A stretch of 64,000 nt of DNA from contig JAAOMT010000771.1 in NCBI GenBank assembly GCA_016748015.1, forward strand, positions 71,368 through 135,367, given 5' to 3'. The stretch comes from Geosiphon pyriformis. Taxonomy: Eukaryota > Glomeromycota > Glomeromycetes > Archaeosporales > Geosiphonaceae. How positions within the stretch are numbered: the first letter of the stretch is position 1; every line of letters starts with the position of its first letter. Under the pieces are notes generated by a model. It saw nothing but the letters and a program-made list of their open reading frames with translations, was not told where the DNA came from and ran no database searches. The position numbers were made by a program, and so were the translations under genes. This document shows, one piece after another, positions 9,762 through 23,432 of this stretch.

Positions 9762-11711
9762 GTTGACAAGAATTCAAAAGATGTGCAGAAGTTTTGGAAG
9801 AGCTATGAGCAAAATACAAAACTTCAAAAAAAGCAGAAATTGGTTGAGGTAAGATATTAAATCTTAATTATTATATTTATTTATTTGATATTAACTTGAA
9901 TTTTACTTAAATTTAGGCAGAAGACAATATTGAATATCTACAAATGGGTAACAAAAGTTTACAAGATGTTGTGCATAAATCACAAGTGTCTCTTTTGACA
10001 GCTTCAGGGAAATGACAAGCCTGGTAAAATGTTTTTTTTTATGAAGTTTTATGATTTTCTAGTTTAATAATAAAATGAAATATATTTGATAATAGTGAAG
10101 AAAGACTAGAAGATATTTTTGAAGGTCAGTTTAATTCAAAATAGCTAAGATTGTTTAGATGTTACTTTTATTTACTAATTTAAAAAATTTACTTTGTTTT
10201 ATATAACCTGTTTTTAACAAAAAATAGCTCTTTTAGTTCTTTGCCAGTTTTACAATCACCACTATTTCAAGATAATGAAGCAGATACAGTGACTGAAATT
10301 ACATCATTTGATTATTCAATCATAATTAATGATGTGGAGGAATTGCAATTGGAACTTTTACCTCGACAAGAATCTAGATGGATTATAAATAAAATTGATA
10401 TTTCAGAAAAATAGTATCATTTTAAAGAGAAATCATTAAAGTTAGCGATGACAAAAGAGCTTTTTGTAAAGAATCACGTGCAGCAAATATTGTAAGTATT
10501 TTAATTATTTTAATTTGTTAAGTAATTATAAAATCTAATTGTAATTACTTTATTTTATAGGTCAATGTCGCACATTTTTTTATTAAAACCATGACAACAT
10601 TGTCTATTAATGATTGAAATTTTTGGTCTAAAATTATTAGAAATGATGCATAAAAAAATATTGCAGAAATTTACTGAACAAGAAACAGAATTTAATTCTG
10701 AAATTTTAACCAAGCTTATACTAATTGTTAAGGCATTATTTATTTTATTTAAAACTAAGATTTATTTTGTTACAGCAATTGCAGCAGGACAAGATTACAA
10801 GATATACTGCAATAGAAGAGCTTCAAACATTTACAATTGGTTGTTCTTATGGAGAAATGTCCATTTTAGAAGCCATTAAAAATATGTAAGATTGTATTAA
10901 ATTATGAAACAAAAAGTTTTTATATCATTTAACATTTTTTATTTCTAATTATTAGCATAGAAAAAGTTCTTAAATTTACATTGAAAAGTTCAGTTGGGAA
11001 ATTTGAACTTTGTAATGCATACATCAATCTAGTTTTGAATTCTATTGTCACAGATCCAGATCGTGATATCTTTTTGCATTGGTAAGTTTTTTAATTAATT
11101 ATCGCTCCAAAATTCAATATATACACTCTTTAAACTATAAAAAATTACAGGTCAAATAGAGAGGCACCTGGATCAAAGGCGAGAAAATTAACAGGCAGAG
11201 CAAGACAACCTGATGCAATAATAAACACTATTGATCAGTTATCTTGGGATTCTAGTAGAGGACATGGGGAGATTAAAGTGTAAGAAGAAGTGGATAATCT
11301 TTATAATCTTTGTGCCAATCTTATTAGGATTGCTACATTTAACAAAGATGAAATTGATGCTTACAATATCCAATACATACTAGGTTTCAAGTTGTTGATA
11401 AGATTCAAAATAATTTTTTTTTCTTTTTTTAATTAAATACTAAACAAAAACTCTTAATAGAACTACATATTTCATTTTATTTTACCACTCTCTTATATGA
11501 CAGTTTATACGTTATGATGGAGATTAGTGATCTCAATGTTCCAATGTCACTTCAACAGCTTCTTGCTTTTCTTACTAGTCTTGACACACTTCTCATTATA
11601 TCTGATGCATACTGGAAGAATTGCTTCAAGTCCAACACTGTTGAAATGAAATTAAACAAGTGCAGTACCTTGGCTACACCAAACTTCAAAGAGTTAATTG
11701 CAAACAGTTGA
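9762..11711 (+). pseudogene. Multi-exon gene of a Glomeromycotina/Mucoromycota-type family of unknown function
   Basis: At least eight exons can be followed, separated by AT-rich GT-AG introns of about 70 bp: 9762-9848, 9917-10023, 10096-10124, one from about 10230 to 10491, 10561 onward, 10776-10885, 10956-11081, 11151-11397, and 11504-11711. Frame is kept across most junctions. The C-terminal part (LHW / SNREAPGSKARK, QLSWDSSRGHGEIKV, then LDTLLIISDAYWKNC and NFKELIANS) matches the tail of a protein family I know from Rhizophagus-like genomes, where it is uncharacterised. Two internal stops (TGA at about 10011, TAA at 11281-11283) and a frame change near 10410 indicate a pseudogene unless they are sequence errors. 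The start exon is not identified. Confidence 0.6.
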
Positions 11712-14700
11712 GATCGGCATTGGCATCATTTCTGTCAATTAGGTTTTTAATTTTTTCTAAAAAACTTTTTACGACCTTTGGTATATTTAATAATTGGTGA
11801 AAGCCAAAAAATTTCTGTGTTAACTTTTTTGGTTTTTTAATTATTTTAATTATAAAATTATTAATATATATTTTTTTTTAAATATAAATATTTTGTAATA
11901 CAAATTTAGATTTTTTTGTTAATAAAAAAATTTTGCAAAATTATTATAAAATTTTGGCAAAAACTTCTAAATAGTAAATTTTATTAGTAAATACTTGCAC
12001 TTTTTTTACTTTTGCTATCTTAAAGACTCTTTTTATGTATTTATTAAATGTAAATTTGTATATAATAGTTTGTAAAAAATTTGTGCTAAAAAAACATCTA
12101 TGGAATTTTTTTTCTAAGCAGTTATAGATTAATCGTCAATTAATTGAAAATTAACTTATCATATCAGTTAAACACCACAAATATAATATTTTTAAAACTA
12201 TCAACAATTTTATATTTGAAATGTATAATTTATTATATAAATGTTTTTTGAATTTCACTTTTGAACTTAATTCTAATAAAAACAAAAACCTAAATAACTA
12301 AAATATCAAACAAACTTAATTTACAAAATTTACCAATTAATAAATTATAACAACTTAATTTTTTAAGTAAACTTTTATAATTTGGTATTATTACATAGAA
12401 CAATATATTTAAAGATTTTGCAAATCTGAAGATTTTCTGGTAGTTTTTTGTATAAAAACAGATTAAATTATAATATTGCTTTTAATAATTATTTTTTTGC
12501 TTCTTTTAACAGATTTATTTTGGTGGTTATTGAATTTTAATATATTAATTTTATGCTTTTAATATGTATCTTTTATCAAATTATTTTTACTATTATAATT
12601 TTAACACTATTTATTTTAATAAGTTAATTTAACAACAAAACAAAAAAAATAACATAGCCATAATTAAAAATTATCAATTCAAAATAATAAATTATTGTTA
12701 TATTTTGGTATTTGTTATTAATTAACAATATTTTAAAATGTCAAATTTCAACAAAAATGATTTAAATTTATAAACTTAGATAAATAATTTATTTAGAATA
12801 AATATGTATTGACTTAAAAATAAAAAAAGTTTTTAAGTTTTTAATTATTTAATTATTAAACGTTTTTTTCAATGTTTTATTACTATTTATCTATTTATCT
12901 ATTTTTATTTTTTTATTTAATTTTGGTATTTTTAATATTTTTCTTGTATTTTTTAATTTTTTTACTATATTATTTATAATATAAATATCTAATTGACTAA
13001 TTAATATCTTTTTTATTTATGTTGTTTTTTATTTAAATAATAATATTTAACTTAAACTTAAATTAATTTATTATTATTATTTATTTAATATGTAAAATTT
13101 AATAATTATCTAATATAATATAATTTTGGTATTTCTATATATAACCAAATATAAATCTATTGATTTTAAAAAAAACCTAATTTAAAAACATTTTATACAT
13201 AAAACAACCAAAGTACAATTATTTTTGACTATTTTACTTTTATAATTGGCAGTATTATTTATATTAAACTTAATATTAAGAACTTAAAGCTTTCAAAAAA
13301 TTATTATATTAATAAATATTTTCTTATTAACAATATTACCAAAAATATTCATATTTATATTATTTTTAATATTATACTTGGTTTTTAGCTTATTAATTTT
13401 TATATACAATTTATCTATTTTATTTTCAAAAATATTAATTTTTTTTACAAAATAGAAAAAATATCAAATAATTTAGTTATTAAAACAATTAAAATACCAA
13501 TAAACTTAACAATAAATTTAATAAGTAAAATCAATACTATCAATTTAGATTTCAAAAGTAACAATAAAAATGACCAAAAAACAATAATAATAAAAAAATT
13601 AATAAAATAAAAGTTTTATAAAATTTTATTTGAGTCTGTAATTGTTTTTAAAATTTTTGAATTCTATTTTGTTAATATTAAGACTTTAAAGAAAAAATAA
13701 AAATATTTTGTAACTTATAGCCAATTAATTTGAATTTTAATATCTAAAATAATATTAACAATTATTATACAACATATTTTATATTTTAAGTATTAAAATT
13801 GGTTTTAATATAAATGCTTTATAAATTAAAAAAATTACTTAGAAAGCAAGAATTATTTTTTACATGTATTGTTTTAAAATATTCTTATTTGAAAATATTA
13901 GATGCCAATTAAAAATTTTTAATCAAGTTTAAATAAAATTATATAATAAAATAATAATAATAATACAAACAAAATCATTTAAAAATATGAAATTTTTATT
14001 AATTTATTTTAAAAAACTTAAAACAATTAAATATTTTAAGAATATTTAAACAAATTTATCTTTATAATTATTTAAAGTCATTGATAAAATAAAAAATATT
14101 AAAATAAAAAAATTTAACTTTTATTTTCTTTGATATAATTTTTATGTACAGTCATTTTTAAAAAAATTGGCTTAAAAATAAATGTTAAATAATATTTTTA
14201 ATTATTTTTTAACTATATATATTTCGTTTTTTTTAATATAGCTCTTATTTTTTTGATGCTATGTTTTTTTATAAGAAAATAATTTATATTTTTATTTTGG
14301 TCAAAATAAAAACTATTTTTAATTAATTTTTTATTTTGGTTTTTAAAAAAAATCTCTTATATCTTTTATTAATTAAAGAAAAAAATATTTTAATTATTTA
14401 ATATAAAATTAAAAATTATTTTAACATCTTTAATAATATTATAATTAACAAATTTATTAAAAAAATAACTTTTTTAGCACTTTTTTATTCTGAATTATTT
14501 CATGAATATATTTTTTACAAACAATATAATAATTTTTGAAAATATTAAATACTTTGTTTATAATATTTATAAAATTGTTAATTTTATTAAAAAGATTGTT
14601 TTGGTGCAAATATTATAAAAAATATTAATTAATAATATTAATTAAATTTAGACTATATATATTTTTTAATTTTATTATGTTTTTTGTTAATTTATATATT

Positions 14701-16727
14701 TATATGTAAAAACAATCTATATTAATTTACTTGTAATAATTTACAAATATTTTTATAACAAAATTTATTTTATTAGTTTGTGTTTATTATATAATAATAT
14801 AGATTTTTTGAATTATGTTTTGTTTATAAATTAAATATATTTTTGTATTATAAAGTTGTAAATACTTATTTTTTACAATAAATTGCTTTAACTAGTGAAT
14901 ATATTATATTATTTTTGGTTTTTTAAACTTTATTTTTTAATAATATTAATATTAGTTTATATACAATATTATGTAAAAATTTTATCTTTAAAATTTAGTT
15001 TAAAAAAATATTTTAATTTTTGATAATATTAAAGTTATTATTTTAAAGCTATTTAATTTTATATATAACATAATAGCAAATTATTAAAGCAGAATTTGGT
15101 TATTAAGAAATAAATTTAAAATTAATATAAAGAATAACAATTTGGTGTTTATATTTAATTTTTTTGTTTATTAATTTATTTGATATTTTTTTTAATAGTA
15201 TAATATTATTTTGGTATAAATAAGATATTTAAAATAAGGTTTGGCTTTATTATTATATTAAACATTAATAATTTTAGTTAATAACATATATGTTATATAT
15301 TATTGTTGTTTAATTATAATATAAACATAATTATTTAATTTATAATATACAAAAAAAAATTATATTGTTTTAATATTTAATTAATATGTTTATATAAGAT
15401 ATTTGTTATATTAATTTATTTATTTAAATAAAATTATGATAAAAATAATTTTTTTATTCATAAAAAAAATAATAGAATTATAATTAATTGTTTATAACAA
15501 AGTAAATATATATATATAAATAAAAAAAAGATTTAAAAAAAAGAAGAAAAAAAAAATAACTTATTATTTACAATAAATTTATAATAAAAAATTGGTTTAA
15601 TATAAAATTAATGTTTACAAAAAGACTATATATATAATTAAATTATATAAAATCTATATATTATATTAATATTGTTTTAATTATATTAATTATTATATAT
15701 TAAATTAATTAATTTAGTTTAATATATTATTATTTTAAGTTAATAATTTAAGTAACTTAATATAATTAGAAACAAATTGATTGATTATATTTTTTAGTAA
15801 TTACTTTTAAATGATAATTACAGATTTAAAATATTAAATTATTTAAATAAAATTGTATAAGAATTTTGAAACATAATAAAATCTGTTTTTATTAAATTAT
15901 ATATGTTATTTTTTTATTTTTATGAGGTTTTTTAATTTGCAAAAAAAAATTATATTTAATTTAAATTTTTGATTAGACTATATTATTATTTAATTATACT
16001 TAAATTAATTATTATTTTTTTACTTCTTTATTATCAGTTGATATTTATTTAATTAATTTTGATAATATAGTTTTTTACATAATTTTAATACTAATTTTTA
16101 TAATATATGTTGTAATTTTTTACATGAAAATATTATATTTTTAATAATATAATAGCTTATATATATACAACTTATTTTTTTCAAGTTTTGATAATAAAAT
16201 TTTAATTAAAATAGATATATAGTATAGATTTAATTAGCGTAAATAATTAATTATATATAGCAAAAGCATAAATTATGTTTAATTTACTATATTGTATTAA
16301 ATAAGAATTGAATCTTATTTGTTAAATATTATAAAAAAAATTATTATTAATAAAAAAAACAGTATTCAGATTTTTTTTATTTTAAATAATATTTAAAGTC
16401 AAATTGGTAAATTATTTATTTAATTGTGTTGTTTTTAAATATATAATTATATTTATTTTATTTAATAGTTAAAAAATATTATTATTACTTTTGGGTTTTA
16501 ATCTAAATTAGATAATATTATTATTAAAACTAATATCTTAAAAAAAATTATATTTAAAAAAATTTTTAATTATTAATACTATTTTAAATATTAAAATTTA
16601 AATTATTTGTTTGTAAATTATAAAATATCTTATTTTTTTCTAAGTTTTTATTAAAATTTGTGATTAATTTTAAGATTTTTATAATTTATTTTGTTAATAA
16701 AAGTTTTATATAAAAATTGTTCTTTTT
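11712..16727. other. AT desert into which LINE1 inserted
   Basis: About 5 kb of extremely A+T-rich sequence with no open frame beyond chance and no structural RNA seen. The word TTTTGGT recurs on the plus strand (for example near 12707, 12924, 13125, 14334 and 15205). The sequence resumes after LINE1 at 23586. It may be fully decayed repeat DNA. Confidence 0.7.
16713..16727 (+). repeat. Target-site duplication, 5' copy, LINE1
   Basis: AAAATTGTTCTTTTT here is identical to 23571-23585 on the far side of the element's poly(A), giving a 15-bp duplication. Up to four A's of the distal copy could instead belong to the tail. Confidence 0.85.
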
Positions 16728-16860
16728 AATTATAAACAAAAAAAAACTTCTTTCTCTCTTACCTCCAAAAATCCTTAAAAAATGCTTTTTCTGAAAAAGA
16801 AGTCTTTTTATTTTTTATTAGTTTTTTTTCAATATTTCCTTAATCAATAACTCCTTCATC

Positions 16861-18745
16861 ATGGATTTGAAAACTGCTTCGGGCAGTAATATGTCAAAAA
16901 AGAAGGTGCCCAAAGATGTTTTTCATGGTTCTGCTGGTAGTTCTTTTGTTCAAAAAAAAAAGGTGGTTCTTGGCAATGTTAAATACTCTGGTGATGAGAG
17001 AGATATCTCTTTGAGTAAATCTGAGCCTGGTGATAGTATGTATTCTGATGTGGATAGTCTGTCTGGTGATGATGAGGATGTTGGCATGTCAAGTGTATAT
17101 GGAGCATCTCTTTTGGGTTCAGCTGCAACCACTCCCAAGGTGAAACATGTTAATACTGGCATAATGTTTGGTTTTCCATTTGGTTCTTCTGACTTCATTA
17201 TAGATGATCATGAAATTGTGCTTCCTCCTCATGTATCTATCTCTCTAGAAAGAAAGTGAATTGATCCTAAAATTGTTAAAATTCAGGTAGAAGTGTCTGT
17301 GAAAAATTTTTTTGCTCTGGACATTAATTTCTCAGCTGTAGAAAGCAAATCGGCTACAGCCAAACCTCATGTCATCAGAAAATTGTTTTTGAAAATCAAT
17401 GGTTTTGGGGGGGCCACTACCCTCTCAAAATTTGAAGGGATCATCAGATTGACATTTACTTCATCAGAGAACATGGGAAAGGCCATGTCATTGGCCAGAG
17501 AAAATAACATCATAGTAAACAGCAATCTTAAGAGACAAGGAATTCACTCAGATTGGGCTGTGGTAATCAAAGAAATTCCCATGGATACGCCAAAGGATAT
17601 GATCGTCACTGCAGTCACCAAATTTGGTGAAATTAAGTCGATCAGAGTGCAACTAATTGGGTTATAGCAGAAGGCTATGGTAGAGTTTGCTGAATCAAGT
17701 CAGACTGATATGTTGGCTTCAAAATGGTCATTCCTAATTGGGAAAGATTCTGTGTGTGTGGCAAAAACTGTAGGAGATTGTAATATCTGGGCCTTTAGGA
17801 ATTGTTTTAGGGCGCTTTTGTTTACTTTGCCAGTGAAAACAACTGCACATGATCTTAGTAATCTTTTGGATAATACTGGTGGCAAAACTTGCATTATTAA
17901 TCATTTGTTGGACACTGGCAATAGAATTTGTTGTGCTGTGGTTGGCTTCGAATCCGAGAATGATCTGGATTCTGCTTTTTTCACTAAGCCTCTTTTTGGT
18001 AATGTTCATCTTTCATGGACCAGATTGGATTTGGTTCAGTGTAGAAAGTGTGGACATCTTGGTCATTTGGTTCTAGAGTGTGATGCATCAGATATGTCAT
18101 CTTTTGATCTCTTGAGTTCATTTAATAAAAAACGTGCTCCTGGTATGGATTGTCTTCAGTTGGCCAAATTATATGTAAAGAAAAATGTTCCTATCTCTCA
18201 CTCTGCTGCCTTTGGTGGCAAATCATGGGCTCAGATAGTTCCTCTTGCTTCCTTTTTTGGTGGCTCTTCTTCTGGTTCTGGTCTTGGTGTTGGCTTCTCT
18301 CCCCCTGCAACTTTGGGTTTAGGTGGTGGTTCTCTCTCTTTTATGGTTAATGATTCTTCTTTAAATGCTCATTTGATGTCTTTGAAACACACTCTCAAGC
18401 TGTTGGCTGACCAGGTTTCTGGTATTTTGAGGAAATTAAGTTTTGTTGAATTGGTGCCCATGGTTCCATCTGCTGGTGCTTCTTTTTTGGTTGGCTTTGT
18501 GCCTTTGGTCCCTGTTTTGGATTCTGATATGGCTCTAGACGATGAGTTGGTGCTGTCCACTCCTCATCTTCTGAGTGCTGATTGAGTGCTGGCTTCAGTT
18601 CAAGTAGTTTGAAGGTTCTAACTACCAAGATGAGTGGTTTGGAGTCTAAAATGTCGGCTCTGGAGGCTTCTGTCAATTCTGTTTTGGTTAGATTAGATCT
18701 TTTGTGTTTTGGTTCGGGTTCTCTCTTACCTTTTTCTTCTCAATA
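16861..18745 (+). pseudogene. LINE1 ORF1 (RRM-like, CCHC zinc knuckle)
   Basis: The frame opens with ATG at 16861 and has two in-frame stops: TGA at 17257-17259, and TAG at 17665-17667, where LINE2 has Trp. An acidic Ser/Asp-rich N-terminus is followed by a region around 17380-17660 (RKLFLKINGFGGATT ... WAVVIKEIP) that looks like an RNA-binding fold. A zinc knuckle CRKCGHLGHLVLEC follows at about 18040-18081, then a Gly/Ser-rich stretch. After a frame change near 18585 a coiled-coil tail (ALEASVNSVLVRLD) matches the ORF1 tail of LINE2. ORF1 proteins bind element RNA. Confidence 0.85.
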
Positions 18746-21700
18746 AGTGCTTTAATATGGAAAATTACAACATGTAATGTTCGAGGTATCAATGTTCCTG
18801 CAAAGTAGGTGGATGTTTTCCGTTGGTATGTGGATTCTGGTTTGACAGTGTCTTTTGTTACTGAGACAAAATTAAAGTCTTTTATTGGTTCTTGGATCAA
18901 GGATAAATTTGATGGTGTTCAAATTTTTATTTTTGGTTTGAACATTGGTTTTCTTGGTGCTGGTGTTGCTATTATCATGAACAATTCTTTGGCTCGTCAT
19001 GTTTCTAAGATTAAGAAGGTTCCTGGCCGGGTTATTGCTGTGCAATTTTTGTTCAGAAATAAACTTTTGGTTTCTGTTTTTGATTTGTACACTGGTGTCT
19101 CTTCTGGTGTTTGTTTTGATTAGGCTTCTGAGGTGAATTCTCTTATTGCTAAGACCATTAACTCCAGCACTTTTGTTGTTCTAGGTGGTGACTTCAACAA
19201 AAATGGATTGGAAAAAAGTGCAAGTTTCAAATTCTGCTCAGGTCTGGGTTTGGTCAATTCATTGGTTGGCCAATCTTTGGTTGAGATTTCTACATAGAGT
19301 AATTCTAGGGGGGTCGAAAAGACCATTGATTTCATCTTTGTTAGTGAGAATTTGGTTTCTGCTGTTGTTGACCATAGCATTGGCTCTGTTTCGGACTTTT
19401 TTGACACTAATCACAATGCTGTTATAGTTTCTATTGGTTTGGGTGGACTCTTAAATGTCCAGTTGAATAGCTTGCATAAACAGGCTAACAAGGATTGTTG
19501 GAAGTTTAATATCAAGAATGCTGATGATGCTGGATGGTCTTGTTTTAGGGACTGCTCCTCTGCCATGATTTTGGGTATAATAGATGTATTTCATGTCACT
19601 GCTGCAGAGCTAGATTTGAATATTATGTGGTCATTGCTGGAGAAGATATTGGTGGATTCTGTGAATAAGACGTTTTCTTGGTGTTAGTTTAATGAGTTTC
19701 AGTGTTCAAGAAACAAACATTCATCTAAGTTTTTGGGCTTGGAGTTGCTAATTGTCAAAATTGTCAAAAAGTTTGGCTTAGCTGATACCTCTGATTTTGA
19801 TTGCCTTGTATAGAAATGGTCTATATTAAATGCTGATAAGATTCTTGTGTTGGTGGATATAGTTCAGTCTGGTCGGAGAGGGGTCGATATTCTCAAGTTT
19901 TTATCAATTGTCAAGAGAGAGTACAGGAAATCCAAATTGTATGAATCGAGATTGTTACAGGAGGTCTCTATCAGAGACACTATTAGAAGTGCATGGAAAA
20001 ATTTTGTTTTGACAAAGGTAGCATAATTAAGAGTGTTTTAGATCAGTTCTTTTGGAAGGTTGTTCTGAATCATTTGGTTGTTGATGATGAGCTTGTTTTG
20101 GAGCTGGAGGAAGTAAAATTGAAGGTTGATAAAATTATGGAGGGTTGGATGAGAAGGTGGGTGGTGCCTCCAGTACTGCCAGATCTTTGGGCCCATCAGT
20201 ATGCTCCCTTGGCATATGTTAAGGATGATACTTTTTCTGGTGTTATGAGTGTAGTCAGTTTGAATAAGTTGCTTTTGGTTGTTGGTGGTTTGTCCGATGG
20301 TAAAGCTGCTGACTTATCTGGCATCCCTAATAAACTTTGGAAACATAGTGATAAGAGGGTGATGGAGTGTCTCTTGGTGTTGTTGAATGCATGTCTATCT
20401 TTTGGTTCTGTGCCTGCTTTGTGGAAGAGAGCCTGGGTCTCAATGATTCCGAAACCTTATGATTAGGATGAGATTTTGACAAATACTCACTCTATTGCTC
20501 TGATTGAAACAGCCAGGAAAATTCTCTCCAAAATTCTCTTAGACAGGATCTCCTTCGCATGCAGCAAATTTGACGTTCTCCATGGTAACAATTTTTCGGT
20601 GCTAAAAAGTACTTCTACTCAATCTCCTGTGTTTGTTATTGGATTGGTAGTCAAAGATACTCTTGAGAAGAATAGAGAACTTTGATTGGTTTTGCAAGAT
20701 ATGTACAAGACATATAATTCTGTTGGTTGGCATCACTTAAGAGCTAGTCTGCATCATATCAAAATGTGTAAAAAGTTTATTGGCTTGTTTGGTGGTATTT
20801 ATATGAATAGGATTAATAGAATAATAACTGATTTTAGTCTTTCAGGTGGTTATAGAGTGCATGATGGCCTTGATCAGGGTGAAGTCTTTTTGCCTCTTCT
20901 TTGGAGAATCTTTTATGATCCACTTTTGTGTGAAATTAAAAGGCATAAGCATTTGTGTGGATATCATGTTGATACTAAGTTCATAGTGAAAACTGGCAGA
21001 ATTGAGAATAATAATGGGATGACTTTCTTCTTTGCAGCTGGCACTTTTGTAAATGATACAATTTGGATTAGAGATTGCCAGGCTTCCATGCAGTATGCTT
21101 TGAACATTGTTAGTGAGTTCTTTTTTATCAACAATATTTCTATAAACAATGAAAAAACAGTGGCCATACTAATTAATCAGAGTGTCAAGGTTGCTTCTTT
21201 AAATATAAATGGTCAGCTGATTTCTATTGTAGAGAAGAGTGAGGCTCACAGATATTTGGAAATTTTTTTGTCAACTGAGGGGTTGTCCAAACCCAGTTTG
21301 GCAAAGACTCATTCAGATGTTCGGTTTTTTATCAATGTGGTGCTCAAAAAAGCAATCATGGATAAGCAGTTTTTCTATTTGGTCTCAGCTGTCTTACAGC
21401 CCATTGTTAGTTATCGGACGCAGTTTAGTTTTGTTTCATTTGGTGTGTGCCACAAGTGAGATGTTTTGGTCAGAAAGAGCCTCAAATCCAAAGTGCATCT
21501 GCCTCAGGATTTTCCTGATTCTGCTCTGCATCATCCTTCACTGTATAATCTGAAGTCTTTTGAGCAGATGCAGTCTGAGGGGAAGGTGGCTTCATTGATC
21601 TCTTTGGCTAATGCTTCTGGCATTTTTGGCCACTTGTTTGAGCATAGATTTCTGGACTTGCAGATTCTGGGTTGGGCTCCTTTGGATTTTTTTCAATTTT

Positions 21701-23432
21701 CTGTCAAGTTGCATGTTAGTCCAATGAACAATTTTTTGGCAGGTATTGTGAAAATTCTTTTGAACAATAATCTCTCTTTGATAAACAACATTTCTAGTGC
21801 TTTTTGTTATCCTGGTTGTTTTTCGATGTCTTCAATTCTTGGGAAGTCTCTTTACTTTAGTTCTGTTTGGTCTCTTAAACACTTTGGTGTTGCTTTTGGT
21901 GATCAGTTTTTCGATAAAAAGGGAGAGTTGTTGGATTGGAAGACTTTTCATTGCTGAAAACATTTGAATTCGCAGGGCCCTGTGCCCCATTGGTTTGCAG
22001 TCGCTTCTAAATTCTTTTTGGATCAGAGTTTTACCTCCCTGGGCTTTATTGGTGCTGTCTATTCTGGTGGTTTGAGTATTATAGACTCTGTTGTGTTTTT
22101 TTCTGTATGGGATGGTTTACATGAGATTTGGTTTGGCTGTTTTGAGGTGTATATGGATGGGTTCTTAAGGGGTGCTGGATCTGCTGATGTGTCAAGTGGT
22201 GCTGCTGTGTACTTCGCAGCTTTGGATTTGAGTGTTGGTGTCAGAGTTTTTGGCCTTTTATCTTCTACTATGGCTGAGTTGCAGGCTGTTGCTCTGGCTT
22301 TAGAGTGTGTTCCATTATCTTGTTCTGTGGTTTTGCATCTCGACAGCCAAGCTGTCATTGATGCTTGTGTCTCTGAGTTATTGTTTCTTATTTGGACTTT
22401 TGTAATTGCTGCTGGATTGAAAGAAGGCATATTTTTAACTTGATTAGGGATAAGGATCTCAGTGTAAGTTGGGTCAAGGTCAAAGGTCATGCCAGTGTTC
22501 TCGGCAACGTAAGGGCTGATAGGTCTGCAGGTAAAGCTACTGGCTCTTCCTACGTTTTGCCAATAGGAATATGGAAGTATTGTTTGATGGCTAAGAACAC
22601 TGTAATTTCGGGCAATGCCCATTACTTTGTTAAGGATGTGTTTAGATCTGTTTGTCATGCTCGCTGGAAGGCTAGTCCAGGCCAAGATGTGGTCTTAGTT
22701 GATATGCTAAAAGATTTTGATTGGGCTGTTTTGGCAAAAGTCTGGCATTCTAACTTACACATGCTTGCTGGGTTTACTAGCTGGAAATGAGCTGATCTTC
22801 AAATGTATTTAATAAAAACTGTACACAAAAGGTTGCCGGTGGCTGTCAAAAAAAGGTTATATAATAAATGTTACCCAGGTGTTCAGTGTTTGTTGTGTGG
22901 AGAGGTGGAACTGCTGGACCATGTTTTTACTTGTTCACAGGATGTTCACACCCAGATGGAAATTTTGCTGGAGGGTTCTGCGTACTGGACATCTCTAATT
23001 CGCGATTGTAATCTATTTTCCTCTTCTGTTCTTAAAGTTCTTGATTCTTGTCACTTGGATGTTGGCAGGTATTTGGTTTTGTGTAAGGGTTTTGTGATAA
23101 AAAGTTGGGTTGTTGAGGCAGCGAGTGTTTTTGAGAATGCTAGAAAAGCCTCAGGAGTGGTAGTTGAGTTTGTGAGGTTCTTGGTTGAGCTGCATCAATC
23201 CAGAATCTGGTTGATTAGATCTAAATTCAGAGCAGACATGGAGAAGGCTGGCTTGGTTGGTGATAATTGTTTGGTTTCGGGTTTGTCACATAGGGTGTGT
23301 TCTGTGCTTTCAGATAGTGTGGTGAGGATGCTTGGCATTGCTGAGTCTTTTGCTGTCAGTTTTGGCCATTACAGGCCTTGCCTTTTTTTTTTGTGTTTAG
23401 ATAGTTGTCCCTGTGTTTATATAGGTGTGTAG
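18690..23432 (+). pseudogene. LINE1 ORF2 (endonuclease, RT, RNase H, CCHC)
   Basis: The endonuclease starts at about 18755 (WKITTCNVRGIN) and shows TETKLK, GGDFNKNG near 19190 and FDTNHNAV near 19405. RT covers about 20330-21460 with IALIETARKILSKIL, GLDQGEV and the catalytic box FVNDTIW at 21048-21065, where the first Asp is Asn. RNase H lies at 22140-22560 (YMDGFL, MAELQA, HLDSQ, KVKGHA). A terminal finger CLLCGEVELLDHVFTC lies near 22890. The frame changes twice, between about 19690 and 19990 and near 22400. Stops replace Trp at many sites that are Trp in LINE2. The product would nick the target and prime reverse transcription there. Confidence 0.9.

Noticed and set aside
11712-16727. Mitochondrial or plasmid origin of the AT desert
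   Set aside because: No mitochondrial gene, tRNA or rRNA is seen, and a nuclear-type LINE with a target duplication is embedded in it.
17700-18009. Overlapping minus-strand ORFs across LINE1 ORF1
   Set aside because: Shadows of the ORF1 coding strand without motifs of their own.
22059-22685. 208-codon minus-strand ORF
   Set aside because: It is antisense to the RNase H region of LINE1, whose frames carry recognisable motifs.
16861-23432. Alternative genetic code with TGA or TAG as Trp
   Set aside because: Both TAG and TGA replace Trp, and Arg and Gln codons are affected as well; catalytic residues are also mutated. Decay explains all of this, whereas a recoded stop would not.
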